Positions 6,679 to 9,415 of a stretch of 9,415 nucleotides of DNA are shown here, piece after piece. Position 1 is the first letter of the stretch. Every line of letters begins with the position of its first letter. The stretch comes from Candidatus Atribacteria bacterium 1244-E10-H5-B2 (lineage in GTDB: Bacteria; Atribacterota; JS1; SB-45; 34-128), in NCBI GenBank assembly GCA_003575245.1, contig NMQN01000770.1, forward strand, positions 1-9,415, read 5' to 3'. The notes beneath the pieces are model-generated. The model saw nothing but the letters and a program-made list of their open reading frames with translations. It was not told where the DNA came from and searched no databases. Position numbers and translations under genes: made by a program.

Positions 6679-7431
6679 TTATATGCTTCTGGTTCCTTTT
6701 TTAAAATATTTAAAAAATCTATCCTGGTACTGTTCAAACATTTCCCATCTATCAAGCTCCTGTTTCAAATCTGATGGTTTGATTTCTCCATTTTCAAATA
6801 GCTTGAAGAGAATTTCTATTTCATCTCTGGCTACGATAGGAAATCCCAGTCTATCCCTGGTAACTACCGGAAACCCATCACTACCTACTTTAACAGCGCT
6901 CTTCCTTAATAAATCCGGTATCTGTGAAGAGTAGGCGCTTTCCGATATTATTTCCTGAATAAACTTAGAAAGTGAAACATCCCAGAATTCATCCACTCCC
7001 TTAATAACTGCGCTATAGGGATCTTTCCTCTTATCTATATCACTGGATATATTTCTGGCAACCGAGTCCAGTGAATTTGATACTATATCCATTTTTTCAA
7101 AATCCCTGCTGAGCTTCAAGCCATAAAGAATCATGGCCAGATTGCTATCCTCAGAAGCAAGCATCTCAAATGCTTTTCTGGCTTCGCCGCTGAATCCATC
7201 TACCCTCAGCATATAAGAAGGAGTAATTAACTTTGGCCTCTGACAGGTAATCATTCCCTCCCTTATTACTGTCTCGGACTCTGAACTTCTTCCCTCAAAA
7301 TCCAGATATAAGGGCACAGTCAGCATATAATAATGAATAGTAGTAGAATCAAATGAAGCCAGCAGTTTCAAGGGTGGCTTTATTATCTCAGTACTCTCTA
7401 TTGCATCTTTAATTTTTTCTTCTATGTTCAT
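6679..7431 (-). CDS. Conserved-looking protein of unknown function, 250 residues
   Basis: I do not recognise this family. The frame is fully open, ordinary in composition and has its own likely promoter, so I take it as a real gene. It is predicted soluble, with no signal peptide or membrane segment. The N-terminal half (about 20-85) looks like a beta-rich domain with SFDSTTIHYYMLTVP (26-40) and CQRPKLITPSY (63-73). The middle is helical. Near 186-203 there is a tandem eight-residue repeat, GFPVVTRD then GFPIVARD. The C-terminus is a charged, aromatic-rich helix ending FFKYFKKGTR. There is no clear ribosome-binding site before the ATG at 7431. It meets the THUMP gene tail to tail without an intergenic base. 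No function should be assigned from this. Confidence 0.7.
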   Translation of the reverse strand: MNIEEKIKDAIESTEIIKPPLKLLASFDSTTIHYYMLTVPLYLDFEGRSSESETVIREGMITCQRPKLITPSYMLRVDGFSGEARKAFEMLASEDSNLAMILYGLKLSRDFEKMDIVSNSLDSVARNISSDIDKRKDPYSAVIKGVDEFWDVSLSKFIQEIISESAYSSQIPDLLRKSAVKVGSDGFPVVTRDRLGFPIVARDEIEILFKLFENGEIKPSDLKQELDRWEMFEQYQDRFFKYFKKGTRSI

Positions 7432-7466
7432 AATATATCAATCACTATTGAAACACGATGCAATAC

Positions 7467-7495
7467 ATTTTAATGCCAAATATCTCAAATAGCAA
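7467..7495 (-). promoter_or_regulatory. Probable promoter of the 250-residue unknown gene
   Basis: On the minus strand TTGCTA (7495-7490) and TAAAAT (7472-7467) are separated by exactly 17 nt, matching the housekeeping consensus at four and five of six positions. A start near 7460 gives a leader of about 30 nt. It lies just beyond the rnpB 3' end. Confidence 0.5.
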
Positions 7496-7516
7496 CCCGA
7501 CATATAAATATTATTT

Positions 7517-7534
7517 AAATTTTAGTTAAAATTT
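7517..7534. repeat. Short AT-rich palindrome after the rnpB 3' end
   Basis: AAATTTTA and TAAAATTT form an 8-bp inverted repeat around GT. It begins four bases past the RNase P match on the minus strand, so it could be part of the original rnpB terminator. It has no G-C pairs and no clean T-run. Confidence 0.3.
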
Positions 7535-7537
7535 TGT

Positions 7538-7560
7538 GGAGTTAGCCTATAAGCCGAGTT
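7538..7560 (-). ncRNA. rnpB: 3' end of RNase P RNA only (rnpB remnant, candidate attachment site)
   Basis: The minus strand reads AACTCGGCTTATAGG followed by CTAACTCC. Bacterial RNase P RNAs end with a conserved ACAGAAnnCGGCTTA block and then the 3' strand of helix P1; GGCTAACTCC would be that strand, pairing with a 5' end starting GGAGTTAGCC. The match breaks off at exactly AACTCGG: the preceding bases are TATAT rather than ACAG, and the upstream side is occupied by a recombinase gene, so the other 350 or so nt of rnpB are absent. I read this as the displaced or duplicated 3' end left when an element integrated. The match is short and from memory. Confidence 0.55.
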
Positions 7561-7579
7561 ATATACCAACTAGGAACAT

Positions 7580-7627
7580 CCCTCCTAATTGACCTTGCAA
7601 TAAGGATTAAAATTAAGATTAGGAGGG
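7580..7627 (+). promoter_or_regulatory. Hairpin that can sequester the recombinase ribosome-binding site
   Basis: CCCTCCTAAT (7580-7589) is perfectly complementary to ATTAGGAGGG (7618-7627), which contains the whole Shine-Dalgarno of the next gene. The 28-nt loop holds a second small stem, CCTT-GCAAT-AAGG (7593-7605). The left arm can instead pair with an upstream TAGGA (7571-7575 with TCCTA 7583-7587), which would free the ribosome-binding site. This suggests translational control, provided transcription starts upstream of 7571; a TATAAG at 7548-7553 is a weak candidate -10. Confidence 0.55.
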
Positions 7628-7632
7628 CTAAA

Positions 7633-8514
7633 ATGAAAGGTCTACTTTCCCGGTATATGACTTATCTTCGTATCGAAAGAGCTTGCTCCCCATACACAAT
7701 TACAAACTATCGCCTGGAGCTTGAAAAGTTCCTTTTCTATCTACTCAGTAATGATATTCCAGAGATTGCTGATGTTACTGTCTCCTGGATCAGGGAGTAT
7801 ATCTACAAAATTAAAGAGGAACGTAACCTGTCCAATGTATCACTCTATAGCAAGATTGCGATACTAAAGAGCTTCTTTAACTTCCTACAAAGTGATGGGA
7901 TCATCACGGAAAATCCAGCTACCATAATAAAGCTGCCCAGGAAGGAAAAACCAATCCCCAAGATAGTATCTGAGGCTGATTTCAAGAGGCTCATATCCTG
8001 CATTAAATTCTCCCCTAACCGGTGCAAAAAGAACTACATAAGGGATATGCTTATATTCCATATGCTATACTACTGTGGGCTTCGTAAGGGCGAGCTACTG
8101 GCCCTTGATTGGGATGATATAGACCTGGGAAAAGATATTCTAACTGTTAGATTTTCCAAGAATAAAACCGGAAGGATTTTACCTATCCATCCTAAAGTAA
8201 AAGAGCTACTTGATAAATACCTTTCCCAGAGACTTCCGCTTGAAAATAGGGCTCTTTTTATTGGTGAGAGAGGCAATAGGATGTGTAAGGCCTCATTTAC
8301 CAATATGATGAATACATATCTAAAAATATCGGGACTTAAGGAAAAAGGTTATTCAGCTCACAGTCTAAGGCACAGCTTTGCCACTAGATTAATTGAGAAT
8401 AATGTCAATCTATTTCTAGTTCAGAGGCTTTTAGGTCATAAGAGCTTAGACGCTACAAAGGTTTATATTCATTTTGATAGTGGGAGTTATAGGGAAGCAA
8501 TAAATTTAATATAA
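7633..8514 (+). CDS. Tyrosine recombinase / phage-type integrase (XerC/D-like)
   Basis: The enzyme should catalyse site-specific strand exchange at attachment sites. The 293 residues comprise an N-terminal SAM-like core-binding domain (about 1-100, LLSRYMTYLRIERACSPYTI) and a C-terminal catalytic domain. All catalytic residues are visible: R151 in YCGLRKGE, the beta-hairpin Lys in SKNKTGR (K176 or K178), H243 and R246 in HSLRHSFATRL, H269 in LLGHKS and nucleophile Y278 in KVYIHF. The start follows TTAGGAGGG at ideal spacing, and that site lies in a hairpin arm. Length is like XerC/XerD, so a chromosome-dimer resolvase is possible. Its place beside a broken rnpB end and AT-rich cargo favours an element integrase. 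The gene is intact. Confidence 0.93.
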   Translation: MKGLLSRYMTYLRIERACSPYTITNYRLELEKFLFYLLSNDIPEIADVTVSWIREYIYKIKEERNLSNVSLYSKIAILKSFFNFLQSDGIITENPATIIKLPRKEKPIPKIVSEADFKRLISCIKFSPNRCKKNYIRDMLIFHMLYYCGLRKGELLALDWDDIDLGKDILTVRFSKNKTGRILPIHPKVKELLDKYLSQRLPLENRALFIGERGNRMCKASFTNMMNTYLKISGLKEKGYSAHSLRHSFATRLIENNVNLFLVQRLLGHKSLDATKVYIHFDSGSYREAINLI

Positions 8515-8626
8515 AGACTTTTAAATTATATATACTGGTAATTAAAAAAATTTGTATTAAATTTAATTTAATATTAATATTAATATACGAAAAATTATTC
8601 TTTTAACAAAATTTATAATTTATATT

Positions 8627-9415
8627 ATGTCAAAAATGAAAAAAATCATGACAATTGAAATTAAAAACTTATTTGGTTTGTTTAATTATAAAATAAAACT
8701 AAATCAAGAAGAAAATATAACTATAATTCATGGTCCTAATGGATATGGAAAAACTACAATATTGAAACTACTGAATGATATTTTTAATTTTCAAATATTA
8801 GAATTATTAAAAATATATTTTGATAATATAACTTTAAAATTTAGTGATAATTCAAAGATTGATATAAACAAAATTATTAAAGATGAAGAAGAAGGTTTAA
8901 TCCTTACTTTTAAAGATACGACTCATAAAAATCTAAGATCCTGCAAAATATTCAAATCTGATTTCATAAAATATCTTAGACATTATAGATGGGAACCAAG
9001 ATATGTAAGAGAAAGAAATCTATTAAGACATAGACCTATTGCTAGTAGATTTGAAAGAGAAAGGATTTTTGAAGAGTCTTACAGGCATGGAAATCAATTT
9101 AAACAATTTTTCAAAGAGGAAAAACCTAAATGGATAAACGAACTATTTAATTCAATTAATGTTAGATATATTGAAGCACAACGGCTATTTAGTTTTGCTC
9201 CTAATGATGAAAGTGAAGATTCTGAAGATATTGAACCTGTATCAAAAATATTAATGTATTCTAAGGAACTTTCCAACTTAATTAAGGATAAACTCGGAGA
9301 ATATGCAACTTTATCTCAATCTCTTGATAGATCATTTCCCTTTAGATTAGTAAAGGTAGGAAGATCAACTAAGGTAGAAGACCCTAGCAAGTTTGTTGAC
9401 GATTGGACCAAAAAT
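8627..9415 (+). CDS. AAA ATPase of SMC/RecF/OLD type, N-terminal 263 residues (runs off right edge)
   Basis: The frame is open from 8627 to the window end. It begins MSKMKKIMTIEIKNLFGLFN, the usual beta-strand start of SMC/RecF-like ATPases, then NITIIHGPNGYGKTTIL with Walker A GPNGYGKT at 36-43 (K42). About residues 120-165 are rich in Arg and aromatic residues, with HYRWEPRYVRERN-like sequence, followed by VRYIEAQRL. Walker B and signature motifs would lie beyond the edge. Proteins of this layout drive DNA repair or anti-phage systems (OLD, PtuA, Abi-type), often with a nuclease partner gene; the role here is inference. Starts at 8636 or 8648 are alternatives; none has a clear ribosome-binding site. 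Base composition is far more AT-rich than neighbouring genes, supporting transfer. The 112 bp before it are AT-rich with ATTAAT repeats and no gene. Confidence 0.8.
   Translation, partial: MSKMKKIMTIEIKNLFGLFNYKIKLNQEENITIIHGPNGYGKTTILKLLNDIFNFQILELLKIYFDNITLKFSDNSKIDINKIIKDEEEGLILTFKDTTHKNLRSCKIFKSDFIKYLRHYRWEPRYVRERNLLRHRPIASRFERERIFEESYRHGNQFKQFFKEEKPKWINELFNSINVRYIEAQRLFSFAPNDESEDSEDIEPVSKILMYSKELSNLIKDKLGEYATLSQSLDRSFPFRLVKVGRSTKVEDPSKFVDDWTKN

Larger units (their letters stand above)
7561..9415. mobile_element. Left end of a putative integrative element (continues past window)
   Basis: A tyrosine recombinase gene begins 72 bp from a 3' fragment of rnpB, and is followed by markedly AT-richer DNA (7 of 60 bases G or C at 8761-8820, against 19 of 60 at 8161-8220 in the recombinase gene) holding an ATPase gene. 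Recombinase next to the 3' end of a conserved RNA gene plus foreign-looking cargo is the usual sign of a genomic island. The other boundary, expected to carry intact rnpB with a copy of 7538-7560, is outside the window. Confidence 0.5.

Noticed and set aside
7538..7560. This segment as the end of a full rnpB gene in place
   Set aside because: The upstream side needed for the other roughly 350 nt is the coding sequence and leader of the recombinase, with no other RNase P motifs seen.
8515..8626. ATTAAT repeats as an origin, iteron set or CRISPR-like array
   Set aside because: The repeats are short, adjacent and low in complexity, with no spacers and no replication gene beside them.

Overview
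The window looks like a chromosomal segment of an AT-rich bacterium. Evidence for a bacterium is a PyrR-controlled pyrimidine operon with a leader attenuator, and the 3' end of a bacterial-type RNase P RNA. The pyrR-pyrB-pyrC-carA-carB order is common in Gram-positive and many thermophilic or anaerobic lineages. The sequence alone does not fix a phylum. An Atribacterota- or Firmicutes-like anaerobe would fit, but that is a guess.

Left two thirds (1-6020, minus strand): a de novo UMP biosynthesis operon, read right to left. A promoter (about 5992-6020) is followed by a leader of about 155 nt. The leader holds a PyrR-binding hairpin, a possible antiterminator and an intrinsic terminator. Then come pyrR, pyrB (aspartate carbamoyltransferase), pyrC (dihydroorotase), carA and carB (the two carbamoyl-phosphate synthase subunits); carB runs off the left edge. 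CarAB makes carbamoyl phosphate, PyrB joins it to aspartate, PyrC closes the ring, and PyrR senses UMP or PRPP and sets transcription of the whole set.

A 1.6-kb insertion sequence (342-1954) with a DDE transposase sits between carA and carB. Its target duplication (TAATTA), terminal inverted repeats and displaced carA tail are all readable. The element replaced the last residues of carA and supplies its present stop codon.

Middle (6021-7537): a divergent plus-strand gene for a small THUMP-domain RNA-binding protein and, end to end with it, a minus-strand gene for an unrecognised 250-residue protein.

Right end (7538-9415): a 23-nt minus-strand match to the conserved 3' end of RNase P RNA, with the rest of rnpB missing. 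It is followed at once by a tyrosine recombinase gene whose ribosome-binding site can be locked in a 10-bp hairpin. Next is a very AT-rich stretch with the start of an SMC/RecF-like AAA ATPase cut by the window edge. I read this as one end of an integrative element that used the rnpB 3' end as its attachment site and carries an ATPase of the kind often found in defence systems. No tRNA, complete rRNA or CRISPR array was seen.
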